Source of the DNA: Ryuthela nishihirai
Lineage: Eukaryota > Arthropoda > Arachnida > Araneae > Heptathelidae
Direction of reading: 5' to 3'
Assembly: GCA_038380435.1 (NCBI GenBank)
Contig: JAWZYU010000028.1
Coordinates: forward strand, 43,583,095 to 43,647,094
DNA length: 64,000 nt
A program made the translations under genes and the position numbers. Below, piece after piece: positions 1-9,904 of this stretch (positions within the stretch are counted from its first letter, which is position 1; the number at the start of each line of letters is the position of its first letter). A model generated the notes under the pieces. The model saw only the letters and a list, made by a program, of their open reading frames with translations. It was not told where the DNA came from and made no database searches.

Positions 1-1136
1 GGCGCACCTATGTCCCTCGGATTGGATGAACAATGCCCCTTGGATAAGGTGCACCTACGTTCCTCAGAAAGGGTACATCTACGCGAGATATATAGGGGCA
101 TATTGGGGGTCCCTATATTGCACCGGTCCCTAGGAGGCCTATGCCTCCTAGGCTTAGCCTAGGACCGTTTTATCCGTTACTGCATGAAATAGTTGAAGTG
201 AAAACTCGATTACCTCCGCTCCCTAGGGTGGGAGTGGGGTGGGGGCTGATATCGCGCGTTGTTTTTCCTGCCTATCCCTGGGCGAGAGAGCAAAATTAAA
301 TTTTAAGAAAAAGAGCATTTCGTGTGCGTTCCAAAGCGACCTGACTTGGCAGTTGTATTTTGATTCGCCCGTTGACTTTCTTTCAAGAGATTTCACAACG
401 CAAAAAAAAGCAACAACGTTTTTTTCGCATAAATAATCGGAGCAGAAATATCAAAGGAACTTCATTATTTCCGTCATCTCCAAGAAGTTGGGCCGCCAGA
501 AGATTTCTCTGTAAAGAGGAAGTTAGCGAGCCGACTCGTTGGCTGAAGATTCATGTGTTTGGTGACAGTAATCGTGAGGGACTTTCCTCTCTTACTAACT
601 GAGACTGGCTCCATTATAAATGTCAGTCTGAAGTTATGACACGTGCACATGTTGGGGAAGGACGTTAGATCTTCCAATCGCCATCCTCTCCCCCATTTCC
701 TTTCCGTTTTCTCCTCCTCTCCCTTCCTCTTTCATCCCCCCCTCTTTCGAGAAGGGGAGGGAGATCATAACTCACCACGTTCCCTCGCATGGCCAATGAA
801 GAAATCAAGTTCTTTTTGGCTCTTCTGCCATAAGCGAAGTAATTCTCTGGAGCTTTAATTAAATTTTAATTGCCCCTTATTATTAGCGAGTGGAGCTGTC
901 ATTACGGGATGGAGAAAAAGAGGAAGAAAAAAAAATATTGGAAGGTTGGGGGGGGGGGGAAGTGGGTAGTTTATAAACTCAATAACTTGTGAAAGTAAAA
1001 GTGACCAAGTGGAAACTTATTTGTGAGTTCTGGATTCAGGTAATTAGTGGTGTGGAATTTAAGGACTAAAAGAAATAAAATTCGCTCTTAACTTGCTCTC
1101 CCTCGATCCAATCTTCCTTTATCTGTCCCCACCACA
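1..1136. other. No recognised gene; short palindrome near the start
   Basis: I see no coding signal or known repeat here. A hairpin with 10-bp arms (CCTAGGAGGC and its complement, spacer CTAT) lies at 129-152, and a weaker outer pair (GGTCC and GGACC) encloses it to about 167. A G-run lies near 950. The short open frames in this stretch have no recognisable domain. Confidence 0.5.
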
Positions 1137-1421
1137 GCGGGATCAGGGTAGAGATTTATCTCCGCAAAATTCCCCGCCCTGCTGGTCGCCGTCCGTCGGA
1201 TGGGACGTTAAGCCGTGGCCCCGTGTGTGTGAGAGCCATACCCTGTGCACGTTAAAGAACACGCTGGATGGCCTTGACGGGAGGCTACCAACTGTTTCCT
1301 AACAGCTGTTCCAGTGGGTCCCCTCCCCCAACCTTCTCTAAGTCTTTGGGGTCCTTGTGACCTGGCCATTTAGACCATGGTGTGTAAAAAAGTGCCGCTA
1401 AGAGGTAAAACCACAACCTAA
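1137..1421 (+). mobile_element. SINE-A copy, 5'-truncated
   Basis: The copy starts inside the element at the block GAGATTTATCTCCGCAAAAT and lacks the tRNA head. It then carries the central block (GGGACGTTAAGCCGTGG, GTGCACGTTAAAGAACACGC) and the 3' end (GTGCCGCT, AGAGGTAAAACC). The piece around the GGTCAGTAGGGGACACCGATG block is missing, so it also has an internal deletion. Confidence 0.88.
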
Positions 1422-1651
1422 CTTGATTTCAATTCCTAGGAAAACCAGTGATCGCTGTCAGGGCTTGAAATGGAACGTCGTTTGAGCTTGTCATAATCAC
1501 CAATAGCATCGTTCTGTCTCGTCAAAAATTTAGCTATACCCTTTCCATTTCGCTATATTAATAAAGTGATTGCTTCCCGATTCTTAAAGATGTATTTAGA
1601 AATGAAGCTTTATTGACAATGTATGTGGATTAAATATTACTTTGGGTTGAG

Positions 1652-2010
1652 CGGGGAGGAGGTGGCTCAGTCGGTAGCGCGCCAGGCTCGTAATCTGAAG
1701 CTCCCAGGTTCAAGTCCCAACTGGGCCAGCGTTCAGATATATCTCCGCAAAACTCCTCGGTCAGAAGGGGACACCGATGGGCCTTGAAAGCCACTTTGTG
1801 ACGTATGGGACATTAAACCATGGTCCCCAAGTGTGGGAGAGCCATACCCTGTGCACATTAAAGAACACGCTGGATGGCTTTGATGGGAGGCTCCTCTTTG
1901 TTTCCTAACAACTGTTCAGTAGGTCCTCTAACCTTCTCTGAGCCCTGGGGGTGCTTGTGATCTGGCCATTTTGCCTATAGTGTAACAAAAAAAGTGCCGC
2001 TGAGAGGTAA
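1652..2010 (+). mobile_element. SINE-A copy, full length but diverged
   Basis: The head has a clear A box (TGGCTCAGTCGG) and B box (GGTTCAAGTCC), followed by the central block and the 3' end TGCCGCTGAGAGGTAA. The CAACCC tail is missing because an opposite-strand SINE-A abuts it directly. Many substitutions suggest an older copy. Confidence 0.88.
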
Positions 2011-2757
2011 GTTGGGTTGTTTAACCTCTGAGCGGCGCATTCTATGTGCAAAATGGTCAGGTCACAAGGACCTGAAAGTCTCAGAGAAAGTTGTCGGTAA
2101 GAGATACATTGATTAGGAGACAGATGGAAGCCTACTGTCAAGAGTTGGGTTGTTTTACCTCTGAGCGGCAGTTTTTTGCACACCATGGGCTAAATGGCCA
2201 TGGTGTGCAAAAAACACATGGACCCCGAAGGCTCAGAGAAGGTTGGGGGAGGGGATCCGCTGGAACAGCTGTTGGGAGACAGATGGTAGCCTCCCGTCAA
2301 GGCCATCCAGCGTGTTCTTTAACGTGCACAGGGTATGGCTCTCCCGCACACGGGGCCACGGCTTAACGTCCCATCCGACGGACGGCGGCCTTTCCAAGCC
2401 CATCGGTGTCCCCTACTGATCATGGGCAGGGCGGGGAATTTTGCGGAGATAAATCTCAACGCTGACCCAGCTGGGACTCGAACCTGGGAACTACAGATTA
2501 TGAGCCTGGCGCGCTACCGACTGAGTCACCCCCGCCCCGCTGTCAAGAGTAATAAGCATGCTCTTTACACAACGCATGGATTTCCTGCCCACGGTCCACG
2601 TCTTAACGTCCCATTCGACAATCGTCGAGTCTTTCCAAGCCGATCTCTGATCGAGTGCAGGGTAATGGTCAGCGGAGATAAATCTCACCGTCCGCACAGG
2701 TGGGACTCAATACTGGGAACTGGAGATTACGAGCCCGGCGCCATTCCAATTAATTGT
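2011..2757 (-). mobile_element. SINE-A host copy, interrupted by a second SINE-A
   Basis: The two halves, 2011-2134 (3' part) and 2551-2757 (central block and tRNA head), belong to one diverged reverse-strand SINE-A. It is split by the fresh copy at 2146-2539. The left half stops in the sequence matching consensus GCCTCCCGTCAAGG, and the right half resumes in the TGTTCTTTAACGTGCACAG equivalent, so the halves are collinear. Confidence 0.8.
2146..2539 (-). mobile_element. SINE-A copy nested in SINE-A, with TSD and fold-back
   Basis: This is a near-consensus full-length copy from TGGGTTGTTTTACCTCTGAG to the complement of the tRNA head. It is flanked by an 11-bp direct repeat CTGTCAAGAGT (2135-2145 and 2540-2550) taken from the host SINE. 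Its tail region has an 18-bp perfect inverted duplication (2171-2188 and 2198-2215, 9-nt spacer) that replaces part of the consensus. Confidence 0.92.
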
Positions 2758-3545
2758 ATATAAAGAGTTTTTGTTACTATGATTGCAGAGATATGACATC
2801 GCATAATTAACAACATTTTAGCCTCCTCTTGAGCGAACGTGATATCCATTGAATCACTTTAATGTTAGTTAAACATACAAGGAAATAATTAACAGTACGT
2901 AGACTTGTTTTTGACTTAGAAGTTCCTCCCAAAACTTTCTTCCCGAGGCGACCCAAAACGTCTGTTTTCTTTTCGTGAACACTCGGCAATTTCCCCGGAG
3001 AACTGAATTCAAATCCTCTGTATATGACTGTGGTTAATTCGAAGTTGATTTTAAGAGCTTTTCTTTCGACAAATCCAACGTCTATTTAACGATTCCAGAG
3101 CACCCGGCTCTGAAGCCTCATCATCTGTTGAATATTGAGAAATTCAATCCACTGGAGTGTCTTCAAACTATTTCCAGAGGCTTTGTCCACGCTCACAAGT
3201 GGCTTTACTATCCGACTCCGCCTCAAATGCTAATGGAGGAACAAAAAGGGATTTGGCCACATGTATGTGCGCTGATTTTTAACAAGAGCGTTTACAGTTT
3301 AACAAGCGGCGAGGAGATCGTGCGTTGGAAGAGCAATGAGAAGAGAGAGGAGTCCTTGGTCAAGGTGCAGGATCTGAAAGGGAAACTCATTGGGGTGGGA
3401 TTTAGTCATATCCCGCGCTAGCTCTGAATGCGTCGAGTTAATTCAATTCCGTCTCCATTTGCGCCAGCGGTTGTTAATGCGCCTTGGGTGTAAAAGATAA
3501 AGACATATACTCGATTTATTCCACTCCTTTCTAATCATATACAGA
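2758..3545. other. No recognised feature
   Basis: Apart from short open frames, this stretch shows nothing I can name. A 97-codon open frame at 3128-3421 (+) begins with TTG, has no recognisable domain, and is not supported as a gene. Confidence 0.4.
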
Positions 3546-3797
3546 ATGTTGGGTTGTGTTGTTTTACCTCTGAGCGGCAGTTTTTGCACACCATGGGCTA
3601 AATGGCCAAGTCACATTGACCCCGAAGGCTCAGAGAAGGTTGGGGGAGGAGACCCACTGGAACAAGCTGTTGGGAGAGAGATGGTAGCCTCCCGTCAAGG
3701 CCATCCAGCGTGTTCTTTAACGTGCACAGGGTATGGCTCTCCCGCACACCAGGCCACGGCTTAACGTCCCATCCGACGGACGGCGGCCATTCCACTC
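3546..3797 (-). mobile_element. SINE-A copy, head missing
   Basis: The 3' tail and central block are close to consensus up to GACGGACGGCGGCC. The element then stops, so the part covering the GGTCAGTAGG block and the tRNA head is absent. It is a 5'-truncated insertion. Confidence 0.88.
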
Positions 3798-3941
3798 TTG
3801 GAAAATGCTTCTGTTATTATTATTAGGAAAGGTAAGGAAACAGAAGAAGGTTCGATGTACGTTGGGGGATAGGGGCCAGAAAAATGAGACGTTAAAAAAT
3901 TTATATCGGACTTTTTATCTGTAAGAAATAATGCAATAAGT

Positions 3942-4331
3942 CGTTGGGTTGTTTTACCTCTGAGCAGCACTTTTTTGCACACCATGGGCTAAATGGCCAG
4001 GTCATATGGACCCCGAAGGCTCAGAGAAAGTTGGGGTAGGGGACCCACTGGAACAGCTGTTGGGAGACAGGTGGTAGCCTCCCGTCAAGGCCATCTAGCA
4101 TGTTCTTTAACGTGCACAGGGTTTTGGCTCTCCCGTACACGGGGCCATGGCTTTACGTCCCAACATCCGACGGATGGTGGCCTTTCCAAGCCCATCGGTG
4201 TCCCCTCCTGACCGTGGGCAGGGCGGGGAACTTTCCTGAGATAAATCTCAATGATGACCCAGCTGGGACTCGAACCTGGGAACTACAGATTATGAGCCTG
4301 GCGCGCTACCGACTGAGCCACCCCTGCCCCA
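3942..4331 (-). mobile_element. SINE-A copy, full length with TSD
   Basis: The complete reverse-strand copy runs from the GTTGGGTTGTTTTACC tail to the complement of GGGGCAGGGGTGGCTCAG. It is flanked by the 8-bp direct repeat CAATAAGT (3934-3941 and 4332-4339), taken as the target-site duplication. Confidence 0.92.
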
Positions 4332-4371
4332 CAATAAGTGGGATTATAGGACAAAAATGAGGTACGGATAG

Positions 4372-4690
4372 GATTGAGTTGTTTTATCTCTGAGCGACAC
4401 TTTTTGCACACAATGGGAAAATAGCCAAGTCATAAGGACCCTGAGGGCTCAGAGAAGTTTGAGGGAAGGGACCCACTGGATAGCTGTTAAGACAGTGTCA
4501 AGATAGTCCAGTGTGTTTTTTAATATGTGTAGGGTATGTTTCCCTCTCTCCTGCAGAAAGGACCACGGATTTTCGTCCCATCCGACGGATGGAGGCCTTT
4601 CCAAACACCTCGGTGTCATGTGGCCCATTTCGTACAGGAGAGACTCGAACCTGAGAATTGCAGATTACGATACTGGAGAGAGATGCGACG
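4372..4690 (-). mobile_element. Old SINE-A copy
   Basis: A strongly diverged reverse-strand copy. The tail (GAGTTGTTTTATCTCTGAGCG), the block CGTCCCATCCGACGGATGG and the B-box complement (GACTCGAACCTGAGAATTGC) are still readable, but internal parts are lost. The head end fuses into the next repeat. Confidence 0.7.
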
Positions 4691-4935
4691 ATTGGTTCAG
4701 ACAGTATCGTGCAAGGTTCGCCATCTCACGTGCCGAAGTTCGAATTCCACCTGTGTGCCAGATTTGAGATTTATTAAAATCCATTAAACTCCCCCATGCC
4801 CTCGATCGGAAAGGGGACACTGAGAGGCTGAAAAAGCCGACGTCCATCGGATGGGCTTTTAGACTCGGAACAGTGTACACGAGAGCCATGTCCTGTACAG
4901 GCTAAACAACACGTTAGACGGGAAGATTCTGTCTG
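4688..4935 (+). mobile_element. Old SINE-A-like copy, tail missing
   Basis: A diverged forward copy with a tRNA-like head (GTTCGAATTCCACC), then GGACACTGAGAGGCTG, CCGACGTCCATCGGATGGG and CGAGAGCCATGTCCTGTACA, which match the SINE-A central block in order. It is head-to-head with the preceding copy. Confidence 0.6.
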
Positions 4936-5108
4936 TCGCTTAAGTAGTGTAGTCCCACTCCATGCCACTTCTGGTCACGCCCCTATGACGTCACAGACAA
5001 CGCACTTATTAATAATTCATAATTAATAATTAATAACTCATAATTAATGACCCCCCATTAAAAACTCCTTTATTAAAAATTCCTCCCCCTTTATTCAAAA
5101 ACCCGTGG

Positions 5109-5830
5109 GCCATCTAGTGTATATTATGAGTACTATACTTTAGAAAAGCCCTCTATTTTAACCGAAATTTTTCCAATTTTTGACTCCCCCCCTCACTAAA
5201 AAACCCCACTTTATTAAAAACCCTATCAAAACTGCCCCCAGTTGACATGTATTTTTTAATCCCCCTTCTTTAAAGACCCATCTGTATTTTTTAATCCCCC
5301 TTCTTTAAAGACCCATGGTTGACCCATCTGTATTTTTTAATCCCCCCTTATCAAAAGTTCTGTCCTCCTTTATTAAAAACTCGTGGTACCATCTAGTGTA
5401 TATCATAAGTACTTTACTTTAGAAAAGCCCTCTATTTTAACCGAAATTTTTCCAATTTTTGACTCCTCCTCATTAAAACCCCCTTATCAAAAATCCCTCC
5501 CCCTTTATTAAAAACTCTATCAAAACTGACCCCTGGTTTACCCACCTATATTTTTTAAGCCCACTCTTTAAAGACCCCCTGGTTGACCTACCTGTACTTT
5601 TTATCCCCCCTGAAAAGTCACCTAAGAAAAAAGTCTTCGATTTTTGGTGGTGCCATCTAGTGTATAATTTAGCAAGATTTTAACCGCAAGTTCCAATTTT
5701 TTTTTTCACTCTCCCTTATCAAAAGTTCCGTCCCACTTTATTGAAAACCCTTGGAGTCATCTGCTGTATATCATGAGTACTATACTCTAGCAAACCCTCT
5801 GTTTTAACCGAAAATTTTCCAATTTTTGAC
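5109..5830. repeat. Diverged tandem repeat with CATCTAGTGTATA units
   Basis: The segment CCATCTAGTGTATAT followed by GAGTACTATACTTTAG, AAGCCCTCTATTTTAACCG and TTTTTCCAATTTTTGACTCC recurs at 5109, 5390, 5651 and 5757. Spacings are about 280, 262 and 106 bp. Units are separated by C-rich and T-rich filler (TATTTTTTAATCCCCC, TTTAAAGACCC). An inverted relative lies at 7047-7106. The repeat class is unknown. Confidence 0.7.
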
Positions 5831-5987
5831 TCCCTCTCATTAAAAAAAAACCCTTATCAAAAGTTCCACCACCTCTATTAAACTCCCCCTCACCGATCAC
5901 AAACTCCCGAATAAGTCCCTTGGTTCCTACCCTCATCTGAAATTTACCAACTCCAACTGAACTTCTTTCGGTGGCAACGTTCAGGTC

Positions 5988-6101
5988 ATCCCCTCTCAGA
6001 ATGGCTGATGCAATCCTCAAAAATAATTGCAAAGACCGACTAAACTTTCGGTGGCATCCCCTCTCAGAATGGCTGATGCAATCCTCAAAAATAATTACAA
6101 A
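5988..6101. repeat. Two-copy tandem duplication, about 66 bp
   Basis: The block starting CATCCCCTCTCAGAATGGCT and ending AAAAATAATTNCAAAG occurs at 5988-6035 and again at 6054-6101 with one mismatch. It is preceded each time by ACTTTCGGTGGCA. This is a recent local duplication with no clear function. Confidence 0.85.
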
Positions 6102-6109
6102 GTCCAACA

Positions 6110-7046
6110 TTTTGTGACATCGACCTTCATTAAGTGCCACGACGTGCATTTCGCAAGAAGCGTTCGGTACCTCACCCGTACCAGGGACCACGATTTGCAG
6201 AAAATCCACTCACACTCTTCATCGCAGTTTTCGGACATATCTCGAAATTTTTCGAAGTCCAGAGATGTCACTCATTGACAGCCCTTCTAACTAAACCGCA
6301 TTGAAACAATAAAACAAACTTTTTTAATTTCCGTATATCCATAACGCAATGGGGTCACAAGTTTAAACTTTTTTATTCCTAATACTTATTACCGCTGTAT
6401 CCTCAGTACATGATGCAAAATATTACTCTTTCCTTCTTAGTAACGTTACTCAGTAACAATCAATAACAAAATATTATTTCTTCCTCCGAAGAAAAATCAG
6501 CTAATTGTTTGAAAGTAAGATATCATTTTTTAAAAAAACGTGTGTGCATTGCGTTTTACAAGGTCAGTTGTTTTCATCGGCTAAAAAATAATTCTGTAAA
6601 GAATTTTGTATGCGACAAAATGCGTAAGAATTGTAGAAAACAATTCATACGTTGCGGGTACCCTTGCGTTTCTGTTTGCGGTGCGTAAAATAACTTTAGT
6701 TCTACATCCAAGTCCAACATGAATGTATGTTAATGGTGTAGGGGAATTAGTTTTAACAAATACTATAAAATACACTAAGCTACTATAAAAATAATACAAT
6801 TAATAAGTCTCACTCGATCGATATACTGATAGCAACTGTCAACTTATCTGAGCTAATCCACCGAAATTTTATTTGCAGCTGGACTGATAGTCAAAATTTA
6901 GCAAATACTTCAGCGATTATATCAGTATATCTATGGAACAAGCTACATGAGAAAGCTTCTTCGATTCGGTAACATAAAAATATATTATAATATATATAAT
7001 ATAGATAAAAATATATTTTGGAAATTCCTTATAGAGCTATAATACT
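6110..7046. other. No recognised feature
   Basis: This AT-rich sequence has short AT microsatellite stretches near 6975-7015. I see no coding signal or recognisable repeat. Confidence 0.4.
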
Positions 7047-7106
7047 GTTAAAATCTTGCTAAAGTATACACTAGATGGCGCCACCAAAAATCGAAGACTT
7101 TTTTTT
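7047..7106 (-). repeat. Inverted relative of the 5.1-5.9 kb repeat
   Basis: On the reverse strand this matches 5628-5683 almost base for base: AAGTCTTCGATTTTTGGTGG, then the CCATCTAGTGTATA core and AGCAAGATTTTAAC. It directly abuts a MITE right end. Confidence 0.8.
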
Positions 7107-7108
7107 TT

Positions 7109-7173
7109 GCCAGATATTTTTTCTGAATTCTGTAATCAACCATAGCATTCGGATATTTTTTTGAGCGACCGTA
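7109..7173 (+). mobile_element. MITE right-end fragment
   Basis: The sequence GCCAGATATTTTTTCTGAATTC to TTTTTTGAGCGACCGTA matches the right arm and terminal inverted repeat of the palindromic MITE at 9144-9327, with a few changes. Only one arm is present. Confidence 0.8.
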
Positions 7174-7245
7174 CCTTTGATGAGTAGTCAAGCATACTAA
7201 CCACTCATAGCTTTTTAAAAATATCTTATTAAATAATTAATATAG

Positions 7246-7456
7246 CCATCCCGTGCCGAGTGGTTAGCGCGCTTGGCTAGTGAGCTAAGGGACCTGGGTT
7301 CGAGCACCGGGTAAGACATGGATGTTTGTGTTGTTTTCTGCTGAGGTTCTGCCCTCCTCTCAGACCTTCTACTATGGCATATAAACTGACAGGCTCCTGT
7401 CAGACCTTTGAGGCAAGCAGATGCTTGAGGGGATATTTATTTTTATTTATAATTAG
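7246..7456 (+). mobile_element. SINE-B copy, full length
   Basis: The tRNA-like head CCGAGTGGTTAGCGCGCTTGG is followed by a B box in GGGTTCGAGCACC, then GGTAAGACATGGATG. The body contains ATAAACTGACAGGCTCCTGTC and GCAGATGCTTGAGGGG, and the copy ends in an AT-rich tail. A tRNA-Asp follows 14 bp downstream. Confidence 0.88.
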
Positions 7457-7470
7457 TATTATAAAAGGCC

Positions 7471-7542
7471 TCCTCGGTAGTATAGTGGTCAGTATCCCCG
7501 CCTGTCACGCAGGAGACCGGGGTTCGATTCCCCGCTGGGGAG
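7471..7542 (+). tRNA. tRNA-Asp (GTC), possibly the front part of a composite retroelement
   Basis: A 72-nt sequence folds as a canonical tRNA. The seven-base acceptor stem pairs TCCTCGG with CTGGGGA using two G-U pairs, and the discriminator base is G. The D arm holds the A box (TAGTATAGTGG), the anticodon loop is CTGTCAC with anticodon GTC, and the T arm is GGGGTTCGATTCCCC. A T6 run at 7545-7550 is a suitable Pol III terminator. No CCA is encoded, as expected for a eukaryotic gene. Its neighbourhood is odd: the tRNA plus the following SINE-B are bracketed by a 12-bp direct repeat TATTATAAAAGG (7457-7468 and 7763-7774). It may therefore have arrived by retrotransposition rather than being an ancestral gene. 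Confidence 0.88.
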
Positions 7543-7548
7543 TGTTTT

Positions 7549-7762
7549 TTAGCCGTCCCATGGCCGAGTGGTTAGCACGCTTGGTTACTGATCTAAGGGA
7601 CCTGGGTTCGAGTCCCAGGTAAGGCATGGATGCATGTGTCGTTTTTCTGCTGAGGTCCTGCCATCCTCACAGACCTACTGTGACATATAAACTGACAGGC
7701 TCCTGTCAGACCTCTGTGGCAAGCAGCTGCTTGAGGGGGTATTTATTTTATTATATATTTTT
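7549..7762 (+). mobile_element. SINE-B copy directly behind tRNA-Asp
   Basis: This is the best-preserved SINE-B. Its head is CCATGGCCGAGTGGTTAGC with B box GGTTCGAGTCC, then AAGGCATGGATGCATGTG. The body has CCTCACAGACC, ATAAACTGACAGGCTCC and GTGGCAAGCAGCTGCTTGAG, and the tail is TATTTATTTTATT. The right TSD TATTATAAAAGG follows at 7763. Together with the tRNA-Asp it looks like one inserted unit of about 294 bp. Confidence 0.9.
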
Positions 7763-7774
7763 TATTATAAAAGG

Positions 7775-8532
7775 AAACAAAAAAGAATCTGCCAAATTGG
7801 TTAAAAAAATCTACGCCAGTTTCGCTTTAGTAACAGAAGTGATTTTGCAACAGCTGATACGATCGTTTAAAAATTCCACTCTGCAATTGTTAAAGTGCAA
7901 CAGTAGCTGAACGAACAGGTTATTGAGTGTTGGGGTAGCAATAAATTAAGCTGCGCGTGCACGCAATATTCTTTATTGCTTGTATTGTTAGAGACACGAG
8001 CGACCCCATGTTCTCTTTGTCAAAGTCTTAACACGTGACACGCTCTGGGAGGAAATGATTCCATTCCGTTTGCAATTCTCGCCGTCAATTCGGCCGATTT
8101 AATCACATTAAGGACATTCTCGTTGGTCGGCCTTTGGACCTAAGTTTAATTAAGTTCTGCAGAGTCTGCTTTGGCAAGCCTTCTGAATCCCAAACAAGGC
8201 AATGCAAGACTACATCTTGTCGGTTGGATGTTAGCTAAAAAGGATGTTTCGTTTTGTTAAACAATATGGAAATCCATTTATGCTTCTTTTGAATAGGTTA
8301 GAATAACGACAGGCATTTCGAATTGTCGAATGGGATGGATTTCTGTTTTTGAAGTGTGAAAGCCGAAAAAAATTACTGGCTCAGTCATCTTTAGTTTTTT
8401 TTTGAGAGATCTCACTGATAAACGAATTATCACAGGGAGCCATTGTGATAAAATTCACGAATTGCTTCAGTTTGGAGGGAAATGGTTGTTTCACGCGACA
8501 CACATTTATGGCGTATTTTCATTGTATTGGTG
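7775..8532. other. No recognised feature
   Basis: Apparently unique sequence without a convincing reading frame, RNA gene or repeat. Confidence 0.4.
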
Positions 8533-8919
8533 AGTTGGGTTGTTTTACCTCTGAGCGTGCACACCATGGGATAATTGGCCAGGTCACATGGACCCCGAAG
8601 GCTCAGAGAAGGTTGGCTGAGGGTACCCACTGGAACAGCTGTTGGGAGACAGATGGTAGCCTCCTGTCAAGGCCATCCAGGCGTGTTCTTTAATGTGCAC
8701 AGAGTATGGCTCTCCCGCACCCGGGACCACGGCTTAAAGTACCATCCGACGGACGGCGGTCTTTTCAAGCCCATCAGTGTCCCCTACTGACCGTGGGAAA
8801 TTTTGCAGGGTGGGGAATTCTGCGGAGATAAATCTCAACGCTGGCCTAGGCTGGATTCGAACCTGGAAACTACAGATTACCAGCCTGGCGCGTTACCGAC
8901 TGAGCCACCCCACCCCCAT
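8533..8919 (-). mobile_element. SINE-A copy, near full length
   Basis: The copy runs from GTTGGGTTGTTTTACCTCTG to the complement of the A box (CCGACTGAGCCACC). It has a small deletion in the tail (GAGCGTGCACACC instead of GAGCGGCACTTTTTTGCACACC) and a local duplication in the GGGCAGGGCGGGGAATT segment. Confidence 0.9.
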
Positions 8920-9143
8920 AATACTGGTTTGACATTTACTGAATTTAAGAATATGTTTTTTCATTTCACCGTGTAGAAGTTGACTTCTCCCAATCTGTAG
9001 ATATCGCACACTATCGCTTTTAGCATTCGCGGGGCCCGGAGCATGAAATATTCTCTGGGGGTCCTTGTTTCTGCTTTGAACTAGCAACCGCATGGGAGAT
9101 GGTAGTTTTTTTTTTCTGGTCACGTTGATTTTCTTTACATTTG

Positions 9144-9327
9144 TACAGTCGCTCAAAAAAGTATCCGAACACCATGGTTGATTACAGAATTCTGAAAAAA
9201 TATCACCTTCGTGTCACGTGACACGAAGGTTGCCAGATCACTAATTTCTAAAAAAAATCGTTGCCATATATTTTTTCTGAATTCTGTAATCAACCATGGT
9301 GTTCGGATACTTTTTTGAGCGACTGTA
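9144..9327. mobile_element. Palindromic Tc1/mariner-type MITE
   Basis: The element begins TACAGTCGCTCAAAAAAGTA and ends with the inverse, TACTTTTTTGAGCGACTGTA, so it is bounded by TA dinucleotides as expected for this superfamily. The arms continue inward through ATTACAGAATTC and meet at the centre CTTCGTGTCACGTGACACGA. The left arm lost about 35 bp relative to the right, so the palindrome is asymmetric. No coding capacity is present. Confidence 0.88.
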
Positions 9328-9904
9328 CATAAATTTTAGAACAACTGTAAACAATTTGTACAACAAATTTTACTTTTACTCTAGCTCTGGCCCGGGGGGG
9401 CCAGAGCAAGATCCGGCCCCTTCCTAAGAGTGGAGGGCCTATTTTGATGATTCTAGCTCTTCCGGTTAGGAGAAGTTTTTGATCGGACAGACAGGCGCAA
9501 AACTCGAAAATATATTACGAATTTATCTTTTGAAAAGCGAATTTTTTTTGGCTGATGAAAAAAGCAACGGCCAGTCTCCTATTCATCGCTCTGCATCCAG
9601 GAGGGAATGAGGCTTGAACGATTCAAGGAAATGTCACTGACCACAGATTCGAGGCTCGAAGCTATACGGACATCACAGCAAGAAGTCTCTCCTAACAGAC
9701 AGGCTGAATCTCTTGAAACGTTCACGCTTAGTCACCATGGTTACCCCGAGCTAAGCATCAGATCCACAGCATTCTACAAAATCTCGAAGCATTTGCTGCA
9801 GTTTTTCCCCCCACATTAAAACCTAGGAATGTATTTGGGTTTTAAAAACATATGGTGGCAGTTAGGTCACATGGGTGACCTACTGCTACCATAGTCTTAC
9901 CAAG
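9328..9904. other. No gene; short hairpins
   Basis: A hairpin GCTCTGGCCC...GGGCCAGAGC around a G-run lies near 9384-9407. An imperfect stem lies at about 9852-9893 (GGTGGCAGTTAGGTCAC against GTGACCTACTGCTACC). A 70-codon open frame at 9607-9819 (+) has no recognisable domain. Confidence 0.45.

Noticed and set aside
5787..6209. 140-codon frame on the - strand
   Set aside because: It runs across the tandem repeat and the 66-bp duplication, begins in low-complexity sequence and shows no domain.
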